DNA from: Pratylenchus scribneri
Taxonomy: Eukaryota > Nematoda > Chromadorea > Rhabditida > Pratylenchidae
Direction of reading: 5' to 3'
Assembly (NCBI GenBank): GCA_030063045.1
Contig: JAQSEB010000082.1
Location: 3,224,001-3,288,000 of the forward strand
DNA: 64,000 bases
In this document: one piece after another, positions 1 to 13,112 of the stretch
How positions within the stretch are numbered: position 1 is the first letter of the stretch
How the letters are laid out: each line of letters opens with the position of its first letter
Program-made: the position numbers and the translations under genes
The notes under the pieces: generated by a model
What the model saw: only the letters and a program-made list of their open reading frames with translations
What the model was told of the DNA's origin: nothing
The model's database searches: none

Positions 1-3000
1 TTAAAATTCGGCTCCTCTCACTTTCATGGCCATTAATATCCACCAAATCCATTCAACTTACTTTCTGTAGTGGTAATCGTCGTTGTTTTTGTTTCACTGC
101 TTCGCATTGGCTCACAATGACTCAGCCGTTTTCGCCGTCTTTGCGCCTCGCTTAATGCCATTGTAATGCGAAGAGTGAGCACAAATGTGAGCACACCGGG
201 CAAAATTGTGACAAAGGTGGAGCCAAGCAGAATATGGTAAAGTGTCCGGTACAATTGATTCTGAAAATTTGGTTTTTTTGAATAAAAAATTGATAATTTC
301 TAAAATCAGGGTTTTTTTTCAATATTAGGGCTTTTTTGGCCATAGTTCAATAAGGAAATAGCCAATTTAGGAAGGCAATATGCCATTTGAAAGCACTGAA
401 TGTCCTCTAAAAAGTGGCTTAATTAATTTTTTGAAAATTTTAAACATTTTGATAATTAAGAGGTTTTTCCTCATATTGTTCCGGTTTATTACACTCAAAG
501 ACATATAATTTATTTTAAAAGTGGATTCATAAAATTTAAATAAAGCCACTTTTTAGAGGACATTTAGGGCTTTCAAATGACATATCGCCTTACTAAATTG
601 GTTTCTTCCTTGTCGAGTAATGACCAAAAGAACGCCAAGGTACTGTACTGAATGCTGAATCTCCGTATTGCAAATTCCCATTAAAATTCCCTCATATTCT
701 ACCTGAGGCAATCCAGTTCTTTGTACATATGCCAAGCAATCTTCCTCCTCTTTTTGTTCTACAATTATTTCAGTTCCATTTTGTCCATCGCCTTCAATTG
801 TAGAATTGGCCAAATCAACAATTTTGTTGGCAAATTCCATCGGTTGGGTACATTCAAATGCAGTGGTCACTTCGAAAAAACGAGGCAACGAAAAAACAAT
901 GGCCAAAGCGGAAAGTCCAACAACAAGGCGTTTCACACGGCTATAAAAATTTAATTTAGAATTGGAGTAAAAAAATTGAATTATGGGAATTACTTATACA
1001 AATATATAATCTATGATCAACGCATCATTTGATAATGTTTTGATTTTAGTTTAACTAATTCTATTTTTGTTTTGAACCATTAAACCAAAATGTGGTTTAA
1101 ACCATTTAATACCCTTTAATTGTTGACCAAACCAAAATTGGTTTAAACCGTTTAATACCCTTTAATTGTTGACCAAACCAAAATTGGTTTAAACCGTTTA
1201 ATACCCTTTAATTGTTGACCAAACCAAAATTGGTTTAAACCGTTTAATACCCTTTAATTGTTGACCAAACCATGACAAATTATATACCATTCAATGCGAC
1301 ATGACCAGCTCTATCAAATTTTGGGTAGATGGTTTGTGAATTTGGGATAAACAACTCTTATTAATCAATATAAAAATTTTTAGTTTTATATTTAATAAAT
1401 CTCATTTTTTAAATTATTTTTAATTAAACAAATATATTTGTTTTATCCTTCACCTTCTTTTGCTGAACATTCGATGCTTAAATGGCATACAAAGGGCCAA
1501 ATAGCGATCCAATGTGAGGGCCAAAATCTGTGGTGCACAATCACAAATTAGAATTTATAATCAAATCCCCAAAAAACTTACAATCCAAACTGTGCCAGTG
1601 TGAGTGGCATTGGCCAATGTGTATGTGGGAGGATATAAATGCACATAGGGTCCGGTAGAAACAACGGAACCCCAAAGCTAAAAGTTGGGCAATAATTAAA
1701 AATATTTAGATAAATGTATGGGGAAAATTGTATAGTTAATTTTAGCCATAATTCAACAAGGAAGCAATCATTTTAAGAAGGCGATATGCCATTTGAAAAC
1801 CAAAAGTATCCTCTCAAAAGTCGCTTTTCTAATTTTATGAAAAGTAAAAATATTTTATAAAATAAGTGGCTTTTTTCAAAATATTCGAGTTTATTACACT
1901 CAAAGACACATATATGTTTTTAAAGGTGGATTTCGTAAAATTTAAAAAGTCATTGTACAGGATAAACAAGCAATTTTTAACGGAAACTTTAGACTTTATT
2001 GTGTTCATAATAACTTTCCCAAGTTGGCTAATGTCTCGTTGAGCTTTAAACAAAATGTTACATTGCTTTGTGTGTAATTAGCCCAAACATTCTGAGGAAG
2101 AGCCACTTATTTTAGAAATTATTTTAAATTTTCAAAAATTTAGAAAAGCCATTTTTTAGAGGGCATTTTGGGCTTTCAAATGACATATTGCCTTCCTGAA
2201 TTGGTTGCTTCATTGATGAGCTATGGCCAAAAAATTATCATTGAATACAAAAAATCATCAAATAAAACATACCAAAGTTGGCAAACAATAGAGGACAAAT
2301 GCATTGCAAAGAAGGGCTGAATGCCAGCATGCCAATGAGATCTGCGAATTTAATAAAATAATTTTTTTATTATTAATAATTTTTTTCCATTCTTTTTCCA
2401 TTCTAAATTGTCCAAAAAACGTCTCTACATCATTTTGAGACAAAATTCCACGAAAATGACTGCCATCATTTGTTTTGTTCCTATCCAATTTTTTGCCTAT
2501 ATTTTTATTTACGACTATAAATGTGGAATTGGCACTTTAACTGTCAATTTCAACGGGGGGAGTCCACAGAAAATGTTCATTGAACTAATTTGGAGGCAAA
2601 ATGGGGGAAAAGGGCAACATAAGGGAAAATTAATTCACCGAATTTGCTCTTATGGCCAAATATGTTAGGGGAAAATATGGTGCTCCGGAAATTGAGTGGA
2701 GGCTAAATTTGGACAAGTTTAGAATAAAAATAGCATGAAATAAAAATATGGAGGGCCGGAAATGATGGGAGCCTTTCCGCTATAAATTTTTTCAATAAAT
2801 CTTTATTTCATTGAAATTACCGGAAAAGTACTAAAAAATGGTTCAATGTAATAAATATTATATATTATACCCAATTAATAAATCTCATCAAGATGTATCA
2901 TTTGATTATATTTTGGGTTTAACTTAATTTTAATTTAGTTTTAAACAATTAAAACAAAATTGGTTTAAACCGTTTAATACCCTTTAATTGTTGACCAAAC

Positions 3001-6000
3001 CAAAATTGGTTTTAAACCATTTAATATCCTTTAATTGTTGACCAAACCAAAATTGGTTTAAACCGTTTAATACCCTTTAATTGTTGACCTAACCAAAATG
3101 GGTTTAAACCGTTTAATACCCTTTAATTGTTGACCAAACCAAAATTGGTTTAAACCGTTTAATACCCTTTAATTGTTGACCAAACCAAAATTGGTTTAAA
3201 CCGTTTAATACCCTTTAATTGTTGACCAAACCATTCACAAATTATATACCATTCAATGCGACTAGACCAGCTCTATTCATTTTTGTGTATATGGTTTGTG
3301 AATTTGGGATCCAAAATTACTTAATTTCTATGCCAATTTTCCCATTAATTTGCAAAAAAACTTACCAAATAATAATGAATAATTGGAGTGGTTCCACCCG
3401 TTGACCGAAAGCGTAGGAACACCAAAACGCAAAGGGCATTCAGTGAAATGCCGGAAAGGACGAATAACAGTGTGAGTGGACCATTTAAAAGCCAGGAGAG
3501 CATCTCTTGGACGGGCACAAAATCTCGATGATTGGCCAAATCGAACCAGGAGGATGCACTCAAAATTGGCGACGGGGAGAATTCCGAATGTTCAGAGATG
3601 GCCGGGGATGAAGCCGAAGGGAATAATGGATCTGGGTGATGTCTGTGAAATGGATGGGTTATTTATATTTTAGGCAATGAAAATTGTGAAGGGCATCAAT
3701 TTTGTGGGCTCATAATTTGGGGATATGGCGAAGGAGTAATATAATATTAAGAATTGGCCATAAAATATGGCCTAAAATTGTGGGTGGAATGGGAAGGAAA
3801 TGGCGCAATTTTTTGGCTATGGCAATTTTTCGGGGTTTATTCTCTCTAAAATTTTTGGCAATGCACAATTTTTGGGATTATATTCCCTTTGAAATCTTTG
3901 GTATTTTTATTTATTTCCTCTGAAATTTTCGGCATTTTTTAATTTATTTCTTATGGAATTTTTGGCCTATATTTTTGGTTTATTTTCTTTTAAAATTTTT
4001 AGCCGATATTTGGCCAATTTATAAAGGAGAATAATAGGACATTTTCATGTTTGGATTAATAAATAAACGATGACCAAATAAAATTATTAGATACATTGAG
4101 GAAGTAATATTAAAAGAGGAAGAGGAACAAAAAACAATGAACGAGTTTTAAAATAATTTTATATTTTCCTTCCATTATTATTGGTCATTTTTGAGGAAAC
4201 ATTTAAATATTATGGGAAAATATTGTAATTTCCTATCCACTATTATTATTAGCCAGCCATATTTTAACATGAGGAAACATATTAAGAATATATTATGGTG
4301 AAAGAGGGGAGGAAATAATTATTATTTATTCCAATTTAAAAAATATTTATTTCCATTTTTTTAAAATTACACATCTCCTCGTGGCCAAATTTCCGTTTGA
4401 ATGGTCTATTAGCCCGTTTTCCCTTCTTTGAAATGAAAATAAAATTTGCAAAATTAAATAATAATTGTAAAGGAAAAGCGCAGTGAAATGTAAATTAAAT
4501 TTCATCGAATTGATAGTACTTAAAAAAGGCGCCCAAATTTTAATAATGTCTAATCTACTTAATTTAGGAAGAATGCCCTTTGTGCCCCATGAAATATTTT
4601 GAAATTTGGCCCCGATTAAATATTTTAATATTTTTAGGCTAAAAATATGGCGAGGCCATCCCTACTAAATTATATATTCAAATCCCAAAAATTTTTAAAT
4701 TTTTTGGGAAAATGGCTGTAATTCAGAAAGGACAAAAATTATATATCCTTGAATATTCTCGGATGGAAAAATAATAATGTAAAGAATAAAAAAATGATGA
4801 AAAAGGAAAGATGCTGGAAAAAATTGGCTGCTTAAAATGGGAACTTATAGAGCCTACTTTTTGATGGCACACTTTTTTGTCCACAAGTATTTTTTGCCAC
4901 CACCTCCTCCTCCCTCCCTTCATCCAGCACATCAAAAAGTGGGGAGGGCGAAGGGCAAAAGAGAGGGCGAGGGAAAATTTGTGCCAAAAACGAATTAATG
5001 AGGGTGAGGAAAGGGAACCGGTCTCCTTTGGGGAAAACTCCTCTTTCCATTGGGAATATGGCCAACAGTGTGAAGGGAAGGGAAGGGCCAATGAGCAGTG
5101 CCGAAGGCCAGCGGCTTCTGGGAATGTGCAAAATGCCCCCGGCGAATGTGCCGAAAGCCTTCGTTTGCCCCCGTTTTCCTTCATATTATCTGCTTTGGCA
5201 CACACAAAAAAACATTATTCCCTGGAAATGGACTAGTTTATGGCCAAATGGATGTGTGGATATGTGGATAAGGCCCAGTGAAGAGAAATGTGGCCGAAAG
5301 AGTCGAAGGGAATGGACATTTAGTTGAAATGGCGTGAAATCGGCAAAATGGACGAAAAATGGGCATATTCCCCCGAGGGGAATTTTGCGTGGGGATCATT
5401 GGGGGAATGACGGGAGGGCAGGGCAAAAATCAGTGAAAAATGCACTAGGGACAATTCAAATAAAATAAATAAATTTTCCTGAGATGCCTGCCAAAACAAA
5501 ATTTTCATTTACTCTCCTTCATGAAATGTTATAATATTATTATTATTTCTATGGTAAATAATGGATGATTGAGTACTTTTATTAGGCCGTTCTTTTGGCC
5601 ATAACTCAACAAATAATCAACCAATTTGGGAAGGCGATATGCCATTTTAAAGCCATAAATGTCCTCTAAAAAGTGGCTTATTTTAAATTTAAGTAAATAA
5701 ATTCCCAGATTTAAATGAAGTTAAAATGTCTTTGAATATAATAAACCCAAAGATTTTGAAGAAAAGCCGCTTATTTTACAAATTATTTTAAATTTTCAAA
5801 AATTATAAAAGCCACTTTTTAGTGGAAATTTAGGGCTTTCAAATGGCATATCGCCTTCCTTAATTTGTTGCTTTATTGTAGAGTTATGGCCAAAAGAAAG
5901 ATATTAAGTACTGATGAAATGTTTTCGGTACTTGATTTGTTTATTTGGACAAAATTTTAATTTAGACAAATAAAATAATTTGTGGCGGAAATTAATGAAA

Positions 6001-8731
6001 ACCATTTAAAAATTGTTTTCAATAAATAAATTTCAGGGTGGCCTCTATCCAAAAAACTATTGTTTTGCCCTCAGAAAAATGTCAAAATCCAAACAACAAT
6101 TTTTTCCTCTAAAAATGAATAATTAAGAGAGACCAAGAGGAGGGATTTCCAATTGAAAATGTCTGCAAATGACATTACACCTAATAAATTTCATTTTTTA
6201 TTTTTATGCCATTCCCATGCAAAAAAATCTCCGATTAATTTTCTTCGCCAAAATTGCGTGCTCCAAATGAATGAATTTTGGTTATGGCCAAAGGCACAAT
6301 CGAGCCGTAAAAATGAGTGAAAAAGTTGGAAGCGGAATGAAAAGAAGATTAATTGTGCGCCAAACTTTGACCTCAATTTTCCTATATGACTATTTATTTA
6401 CTTATGTTCGAAGGCCAAATTTGGACAAAAAATGGCACATCATTCTAGTCGGTATGGGACTTTTTAGTTTTTTGCTTAAAGCTCACTCAGCTATATAATT
6501 ATGAATCTGGGAAAGAAAATTATCAACTGAAAGCCTAAAATTTCCTCTAAAATTGAGCTTATTTAAATCTTAGAAAATCCGGTCTTAATAAAAATTTACA
6601 GGCTTTAAACCTTCGAGAGTGTAATAAATCTGAATTTCATGAGAAAACGCCGCTTATTTTACAAATTATTTTAAAATTCCAAAAAATTAGAAATGCCACT
6701 TTTTAGAGGAGATTTAGGACTTTAAAATGGCATATCGTCTTCCTAAAATAGTTTTTTCCTTGTTGAGCTATGGCCAAAAGAATGGCATCAGGTATTGAAA
6801 AGTTCGCTTTTGGTTGCTTTGTGAAATTTTTCCTTCGTTTCAAAGTTATTTTTAAAAGTCATTTTTAAAATGTCCTTAAAATATTTCTTTTAAATAAAAT
6901 AAAAAGTTTTACATGTTCAAAGATTAAGCCACTGAAGGAAATGGAAACTTTTTGGCTGTGTGGGTGGAGAGAAAGGGAAAGAATGGAAAATGGGCCATAT
7001 AAAAGGGCAAATAATGGAATTTGAGGCAAATGGAATTTATTAGTCGAAGCGGAAAATCCAGGAAGTTGGCAGCAGTCCAAAATTTGCACAAAAATGTTTT
7101 TTAAAATGGTTTTTAATTTTTATTTTTAGGCAAAGAATTATCGATCAGATTATATTAAATTATTAATAAAATTTGCCATATTTTTAACAATTTTTATTTA
7201 AAATTATCATAGATTTTTCTATGATTTTTATATCATTTGATAGACAATTCATAGCTCTATAGTATTATTGTAAAAACATTCAAAATAATTCGCTCTGCCT
7301 GGACTCAATTATAAAAGAATAAACTTTATCGACATTGGTTAGGATCGCAATTGTAAACCATGGCTAATTTTTGGCCATAATTAAACAAGGAAGCAACCAA
7401 TTTAGGAAGGCGATATGCCATTTAAAAAAAGCCCTAAATGTCTTCAAAAAAGTGGCTTTTCTAATTTTTGAAAATGTAAAATAGTTTGTATAAAATAATC
7501 GGCTTTTCCCGCAACAGGTACGGGTTTATTACACTTCAGTTAAAGACATTTAATATTATTTAAATGTAAGCTTAATTTTAAAAAATTCTTGATAGGTTTT
7601 TTGCAGGAAATTTAGCACTTTCGTTTTCATTTCCAATGATATATCGCCTTCCTTAATTGATTCCCTTCTTTTGTTGAGATAAAGCATATGATACAAAATC
7701 AACCGTAAATATAATCGTCTAATCCATGGGATGATGGTTCTATTTTCTAGTTTTTAGTGCAAAATTTCAGTAAACAAAATTTTTTTAGTGAATTTTGTAT
7801 CAAATATATGATGTGGGGGAACATATTCATCATCTGGCACTTTTCGCGGGCACTAATCTTCTCCACATTTTCGCCTATTAAATTTGATGGCATCCACCAA
7901 CAAAAATCCATCAAATAATAATAAATTTTGCATGCGCCAATAATCAGCCGTAAAAACATTAACTTCGCCTCAATGAAAATAATAAAAAAATGTGGAGGAT
8001 GCACTTTGGTGGCCAAAAAATGGAATATTTTAGAAGGTGCCCAACCAAAAGCCTTTTAAGTGACGATTTTCCCACCCATCCGCCTCCCATCCACCCCGTA
8101 AAATGTCCTTTTTTCTGGGCCAATAAAAAACTTTTTTGCCCTTGGTCCCCGGTCCCAGGCCATCTTTTCCCCATATTTACAAGGCATCAGCCCCAGGAAT
8201 TAATCAATTAATAATGTGGAAAATTAATGGAGGCCATCTTCATCATTTGGCCTTCTCATAATATGTTTTTGTATGTGTGCCAATGCTAATACCATGAAAA
8301 ATTGGGGGCCACTTTAGTTTTGGCGCAGAAATATTTTATGCGCTTGAATAAATAAAAATGGGGGAGGAAAGCGCACATTCTAAAGGGGACCAGCAGACCA
8401 TAACAAATGTTTAGTATATGTACAGAGGACACGATTAAAACCAATAAAAATTGACCAAAAAATTGTGCCAATAATTTGGAATAATTCAATTTAAATATTC
8501 GGCTGGAAATTCGCGGAATTCTCAGAAGAATGCCCAATTTAATTACCTGATTATGTTGAGAGGCGAAATTGTCGATGCAGACAATTGTCCATTGCCCATT
8601 AATGTTGCACTTTTTGTTGTTGTTGTGGCAATTGAGGAGGCAAAAATTGCAGCAGCTGTGGAAGAGGGCGTTGGCGTGGAAGAAAGGGAAAATTGTGAAG
8701 GGCTGCTGCTGAATGGCCAAATTGTGGCCAT
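1..8731 (-). CDS. Rhodopsin-class GPCR, FMRFamide-receptor/DAF-37-like (partial, TM1-TM5)
   Basis: Seven-transmembrane neuropeptide-type receptor of the plasma membrane, cut by the left edge. Exons in transcript order: 8731-8547, 3642-3366, 2341-2273, 1677-1582, 1527-1454, 940-649, 260-62; all junction phases agree. Exon 1 (Ser/Thr-rich, ATG at 8731) is placed by phase and donor only and is the least certain. TM1 is in the second exon (LLFVLSGISLNALCVLVFLR), TM2 in the third, the pre-TM3 loop with its YPPTYTLANATHTG segment in the fourth, and the intracellular DRYLALC motif in the fifth. TM4 (VKRLVVGLSALAIVFSLPRF) is followed by a long second extracellular loop with glycosylation sequons (NST, NGT), then TM5 in the last visible exon, which ends at a GTAAGT donor. 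TM6 and TM7 must lie beyond base 1. The pattern resembles nematode FMRFamide-type receptors; the ligand is unknown. Confidence 0.82.
331..634. repeat. Family A fold-back element, copy 1
   Basis: Inverted repeat whose left arm starts GGCCATAGTTCAATAAGG and whose right arm ends in the complement. It lies in a GPCR intron, its right end about 15 bp from a splice donor. Confidence 0.85.
1010..1360 (+). mobile_element. Family C element, copy 1 (4 repeat units)
   Basis: Lies in a GPCR intron. The 46-bp unit contains the palindrome GGTTTAAACC and TTTAATTGTTGACCAAACC. Flanks carry the family's end sequences, here ending in ATGGTTTGTGAATTTGGGAT. Confidence 0.85.
1741..2235. repeat. Family A fold-back element, copy 2 (long form)
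   Basis: Both arms present with about 190 bp of extra centre. In the GPCR intron 2272-1678. Confidence 0.8.
2868..3315 (+). mobile_element. Family C element, copy 2 (6 units)
   Basis: In the GPCR intron between exons ending at 3366 and starting at 2341. Six 46-bp units lie between the two conserved flanks. Confidence 0.88.
5590..5900. repeat. Family A fold-back element, copy 3
   Basis: Arms GGCCATAACTCAAC and GAGTTATGGCCAAAAG, with inner GGCGATATGCCATTT and its complement. Confidence 0.88.
6510..6786. repeat. Family A fold-back element, copy 4 (left arm decayed)
   Basis: The right arm is clear, ending TTGAGCTATGGCCAAAAGAA; the left arm is recognisable only in its inner part. Confidence 0.7.
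7366..7690. repeat. Family A fold-back element, copy 5
   Basis: Left arm with AGGAAGGCGATATGCCATTT is intact; right arm is diverged. Confidence 0.82.
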
Positions 8732-9076
8732 TTTTTGTGAATGGGAAATTGGCCGAAATTTGCGAGGTGAAACAGGAAATCAAAATTATTTATTTGCCAA
8801 AAAAAAATCTGCAAATTGTGAATTATTATAAGGGTAATTCGATTTGTGTCAAATTAATGTTTTTTAGGGGTTTAATTGAGTAAAGATTGTTGGAAAAAAT
8901 GAATAAATTTTCTCTGCTGCCTACAGTTATTGATATAAATGGGAATGGGACAAACAAAAGAGAATACGATACCTATATTTTTTATTTCCCTTGTTAAAAT
9001 TTGAGGGAACCTAGAGGCAAAATAAATCAAAAGAAAAGAACCAAAGCAGAGAGGCTAATTTGTCATTGGTCCATCC

Positions 9077-9400
9077 GTTTTAATAATAATAACTCATTAA
9101 GGACTAAACCAATTTTCATAATTTTTATATCAAATTAAAGAACAGACTTTTGGCTATCCAATGATATTCATTTTATTTAAATTGGTTTAGAATTGATGGA
9201 ATTATGCCCAAAAAAATCAATGAACATTTGCTAATCCATAGTAAAGAGGTCATTTTCAATGATATTTTTGGACACAATTTCAACAATTCTGAACCAATTT
9301 AAATAAAATTAATATTATTTGATAGCAAAAAGTCTGCTCTTTATTTTTATAAAAATCATCAAAATTGGTTCAATATTTGAATATTATAAAAGGCGACAAA
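9077..9400. repeat. Family B fold-back element, copy 1
   Basis: Arms with AATAACTCATTAAGGACT and AGACTTTTGGCTATC, and their inverted copies ending near a GGCGAC. Confidence 0.85.
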
Positions 9401-9754
9401 TTTGGGAATATGTATTAAAAAGCGCTGCATTCTTTGGTAAGTCAAAATCCTTATTATTAAATTTTGAATTGTAAAAAACAAAATTTTACTAAATTCTTTT
9501 TCGTATCGGAAAATGGCGGTACATTTTTTAATTAGTTTGGTCAATGTCCAAAAATGTGTCGGCGCTCTTCGCGCATTTTGGGTGGAGTCTTCTCAGAATG
9601 GTTCAAAAAATTATGTTTTAATGAATGGAAAATGGATTGGCGCAAAAATTAATATGAGAAATAAGCGACATATATCCCCAATGAAACATTGAAAAATAAT
9701 AAAATGAATGATGGAACCTCTCAATAGGCAAATTAATGTATAATAGAGGAAATT

Positions 9755-9830
9755 CCGCTGATCCAAAAAATGTCAATCCCAAAAAATGTCAATGACCATA
9801 AATCCCAAAAAATGTCAACCCAGCCAATGC
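9755..9830. repeat. Fragment of the 16-bp satellite element
   Basis: A run of about 70 bp matches the outer left end of the compound palindrome at 23920 almost exactly, including GCTGATCCAAAAAATGTCAA and the CCCAAAAAATGTCAAC units. Confidence 0.8.
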
Positions 9831-10749
9831 CATTCATTCAATTTGAAATAACCTCGAAACAAAAATGGAAAAACCTAATTTTAAACCCATCTTTCCCTTA
9901 TTTAGGGCATCATTTTGGAACATATTTTTGGTTCGCATTTCCTTTTTAAATGGCTCATGGATTCTATAAGTAATCTCATTGGACAAAAAATGGTGGGCGA
10001 ATATATTTTTTGCCTCCTTTTTTGGCCACATTCCAATCTATAAATAAAATATGCACTTGGACCTCTTATTTCTTTGGGCTTGGCCCTTGACCCTCCTATT
10101 CCTCCTACTTTTTCCATATTATTAGCGTTTGGCCCTGTCCAAAAGTGTTCTCATCATATTTTTTGGCCTAAACATTTTCAAAGTGGCCATGGCATGGTTT
10201 TCCCCTTAAAAAGCCTCCCTCTTTTCCAAAGCCGGTTCCCTCCTCCCTCCTTCTTCTGATGAGATTTTCCCCTTTTTAGGCTAATATAGGAAAAAGGAAA
10301 CCAAACTCAATCAGCCCAGTTTTGACTATTCCCCCTTTTCGTTTTTTATGTGTTTGGGATGGTTTTTTCCCGGAAAAGAGTGGCGGCCAACTTCCCCATT
10401 TCCTCCACCACCCACACATCGCTTTTTCTTTTCTATATTTGTTTTTAGAGCGGAAAATGTTTTGAGTTAAATTTTAGGACTAAAATGTTGGAATTTTAAG
10501 TGGAAATGCGTGGTTTTGGTTCATCATAAGGGGATGACAACAAATGAGGCGGATTTAGACAAATTTGGTGGGAATTCACGAGAAAAATTAGAGGGGGCGG
10601 TTGGACGATACTATGAGGATTGGCATTATTAATGTTGGAGCATTGGCAATAGGCATAAACAAAAATTTCCGAATATGGACAGACAAAATTTTTGACGTTT
10701 GTTTTGGGGGGAAATGGTAGAAGTTAGAAGACAATTGATGTGAGTACCC

Positions 10750-11025
10750 TCATTTGGCCCATAATTCAATGAGGCAATAAACAATTCGACAAGTCTAATT
10801 TTCATAAAAAAAAAGTTGAAAATCCCTCTAATGTTTGGAAACAGGCTGAATTAAATGCTTCGTAATAAGCGCTGAATTAATTTTTTTTTGGGAAATGGCT
10901 TATTATTTTAAATTTCAGAAAATTATTTAAGCCACTTTTTAGTGGACACTTTTGGTTTACGAATAGTATATCGCCTTTCCAAATTGGTTACTTTTACTTC
11001 TTTATTGAGAAATGGTCAAAAGAAG
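10750..11025. repeat. Family A fold-back element, copy 6
   Basis: A diverged copy; the inner AAGCCACTTTTTAGTGGACA segment and the terminal motif remain. Confidence 0.7.
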
Positions 11026-11687
11026 TATTTACTATTTAATCGACACCGTTCTGTTTAAGGATTATATTAGGAAAGTGAGAGGGTTGAACGCATAGGATGT
11101 TCAAATTCAAAGTTTAAATAAAATATGCCAATTTTTATGTCAAAAGTACAACTCAAATTGACTCATATTTTAGCCCCGTTTTTAAGTCCAAATAATCAGA
11201 TTTTAATTTGTGGCCAATTTGGGGAAGAAAAGGGACCGGAAAAAGAAAAAAGTGGCGAATTTGTGGGTGGTGATTCCATTTCAGGAAGGAAGGAAGAAAC
11301 ATCACATTTTTTGGGGTAGGCCAAAAATGGAATAGAAGGGCCGCCTTCAAAGCCAAGGGCCAAAATTGTGAGTTCAATTGGGAAGGACGTGAAAGTGAAA
11401 CTGGGGGGATGGGGGAAGGGATGGGCCAAGTTCATTAGGAGGTGGCGAGGGAAAAGCGTGGAATTAGTTTTTTTATGGCCACTCTTTTTGCCCCATATGG
11501 GCCCCACATTAAAAAAGGGCCAATGAACCCCACATTATTCTCACCTAAAAAATTGGACCAATTAATTCGGGAGAGGAGATTTTGATGGCATTTAGAAGCA
11601 TTTTAAATTGTTGCAGGATTTCATTTTAACTGGAAAACATTGCTTGAATTTGGTGGGATCATCTAATTGAATGAATGATGCATCAGT

Positions 11688-11992
11688 TCCTTTGACCATA
11701 TCTCAATAAAAAAATCTACCAATTTGAGAAGGCGATATGCCAATTTAAAAGCCCTAAAATTCCTCTAAAAAGTGGCCCTCCTAATTTTATTAAATTCAAG
11801 CTTTTATAGAAGTTATTATGTCTTTATGTTGAATAAACCCGAACATTTTGAGGAAAAGCCGCTTATTTTACAATTTATTTTAAATTTTCAAAATATTAGA
11901 AAAGCCTCTTTTTAGAGGACATTTATGGCTTTAAAATGGCATATCGCCTTCTTAAATTGGTTACTTCCTTGTTGAGATATGGCCAAAAGAAT
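11688..11992. repeat. Family A fold-back element, copy 7
   Basis: Both arms recognisable, with the central TTGAATAAACCCGAACATTT-type segment. Confidence 0.88.
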
Positions 11993-12578
11993 GGTAATAG
12001 TTAATGATATAGCACTCTCTCTAATAACAAATTTTCCCCTAATGTGAATTTATTGGTTGATTTGAAAAGAAAGGAAAATAAAAATAATTGAATCAATTAA
12101 ATTTAAATTTTGGAAAAGAAATGGGAAAGACCAGATTGTAAAGGGGAAAACATCATTGAATGAATTGTTTTGTTGGTGCCAATTTGGTGCCATCCCCCGG
12201 TTTGCCTTCCTTTATTCAAATAAATAATCTCATTTGTTTTCTTTCCGGCATGGCAAAAGGAAGCGGAGAAAGTTTTTGGTGGATTTTTCGCGGAAATGCG
12301 CGAAAATCAAAGTTCATTGAGGAAAATTCCCCCTTTGTGCCCTTCGACCCCCTTTCGAAATTGAAAAGTGCAGAAAAAAGGGAAGGGATATGCGCAAACA
12401 AATAATAAATATTCATGGATTGAAGGAAGGAAAATTAAAAAAGTGGCTCAAATGAAAATGATGGTATGGAGGGTTGGTGGATGGCACGACCCAATAAAAA
12501 AGTGCGCCACCCCCTCTTTTCCAAATTTAAATAGCAACAAAAACTTCTTTCAGCTTCATCATTTCCATAAACATGGCT

Positions 12579-12880
12579 CGTTCTTTTGGCCATATCTCAA
12601 CAAGGAAGCAATCAATTCAGGAAGGCAATATGCCATTTGAAAGCCCTAAATGTCCTCTAAAAAGTGGCTTTTGGTGATTTTTTGAAAATTAAAATATTTT
12701 TGTAAAATAGGCAGCTTTTCCTCAAAATGTTCGGGTTTATTACGCCTAAAGACCTATAACTTTTTTAAAGATAAATTTTACAAAAATTTTATTAAGCCAT
12801 TTTTTAAAAGGGCATTCGAGCTTTCAAATGACACTTTCCAGAATAGGTTACTTCCTTGTTTGGTCATGGCCAAAAGAATG
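12579..12880. repeat. Family A fold-back element, copy 8
   Basis: Close to the family consensus, with both terminal GGCCA motifs. Confidence 0.88.
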
Positions 12881-13112
12881 GAGTGATATATAAAAAGGGC
12901 ATTTCCTAACTCATTAAAAATTTGCCTGCTGGATTCACGGAATTCCTCTTCCTCCCCCAAATTTGCCTATATTTTTGCCAGTCTAGTGCCCTTCAAATGA
13001 AACTGCGGGATTGCAAATTGCCAGAGGGGGGAAAAAGAGGCGGTATTTTCCGCCGGTATTTTCCGCCATCCGCTTCCATCCTAATAAAAAAACATGACAA
13101 AATTAGTGGCAT

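Larger units (their letters stand above)
3643..8546. other. Probable 4.9-kb first intron of the GPCR
   Basis: No convincing exon is visible here. The stretch holds fold-back elements of family A (5590-5900, 6510-6786, 7366-7690), a purine-biased stretch around 4880-5240 with overlapping open frames on both strands, and otherwise AT-rich sequence. It is called an intron only because the exon ending at 8547 and the one starting at 3642 match in phase; the alternative is intergenic promoter DNA. Confidence 0.45.

Noticed and set aside
1010..1360. Resemblance of the family C unit to the nematode SL1 spliced leader
   Set aside because: GTTTAATACCC differs from the SL1 segment by one base over about 11 nt, but there is no donor, Sm site or further match; expected by chance in such sequence.
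4723..5327. Overlapping long open frames on both strands
   Set aside because: The region is purine-biased on one strand, so several frames stay open at once; none has splice sites, a motif or a convincing start.
8286..8783. 165-codon frame overlapping the proposed first GPCR exon
   Set aside because: It is Cys/His/Asn-rich with no recognisable motif; the other frame here gives a Ser/Thr-rich exon with a donor in phase with the TM1 exon.
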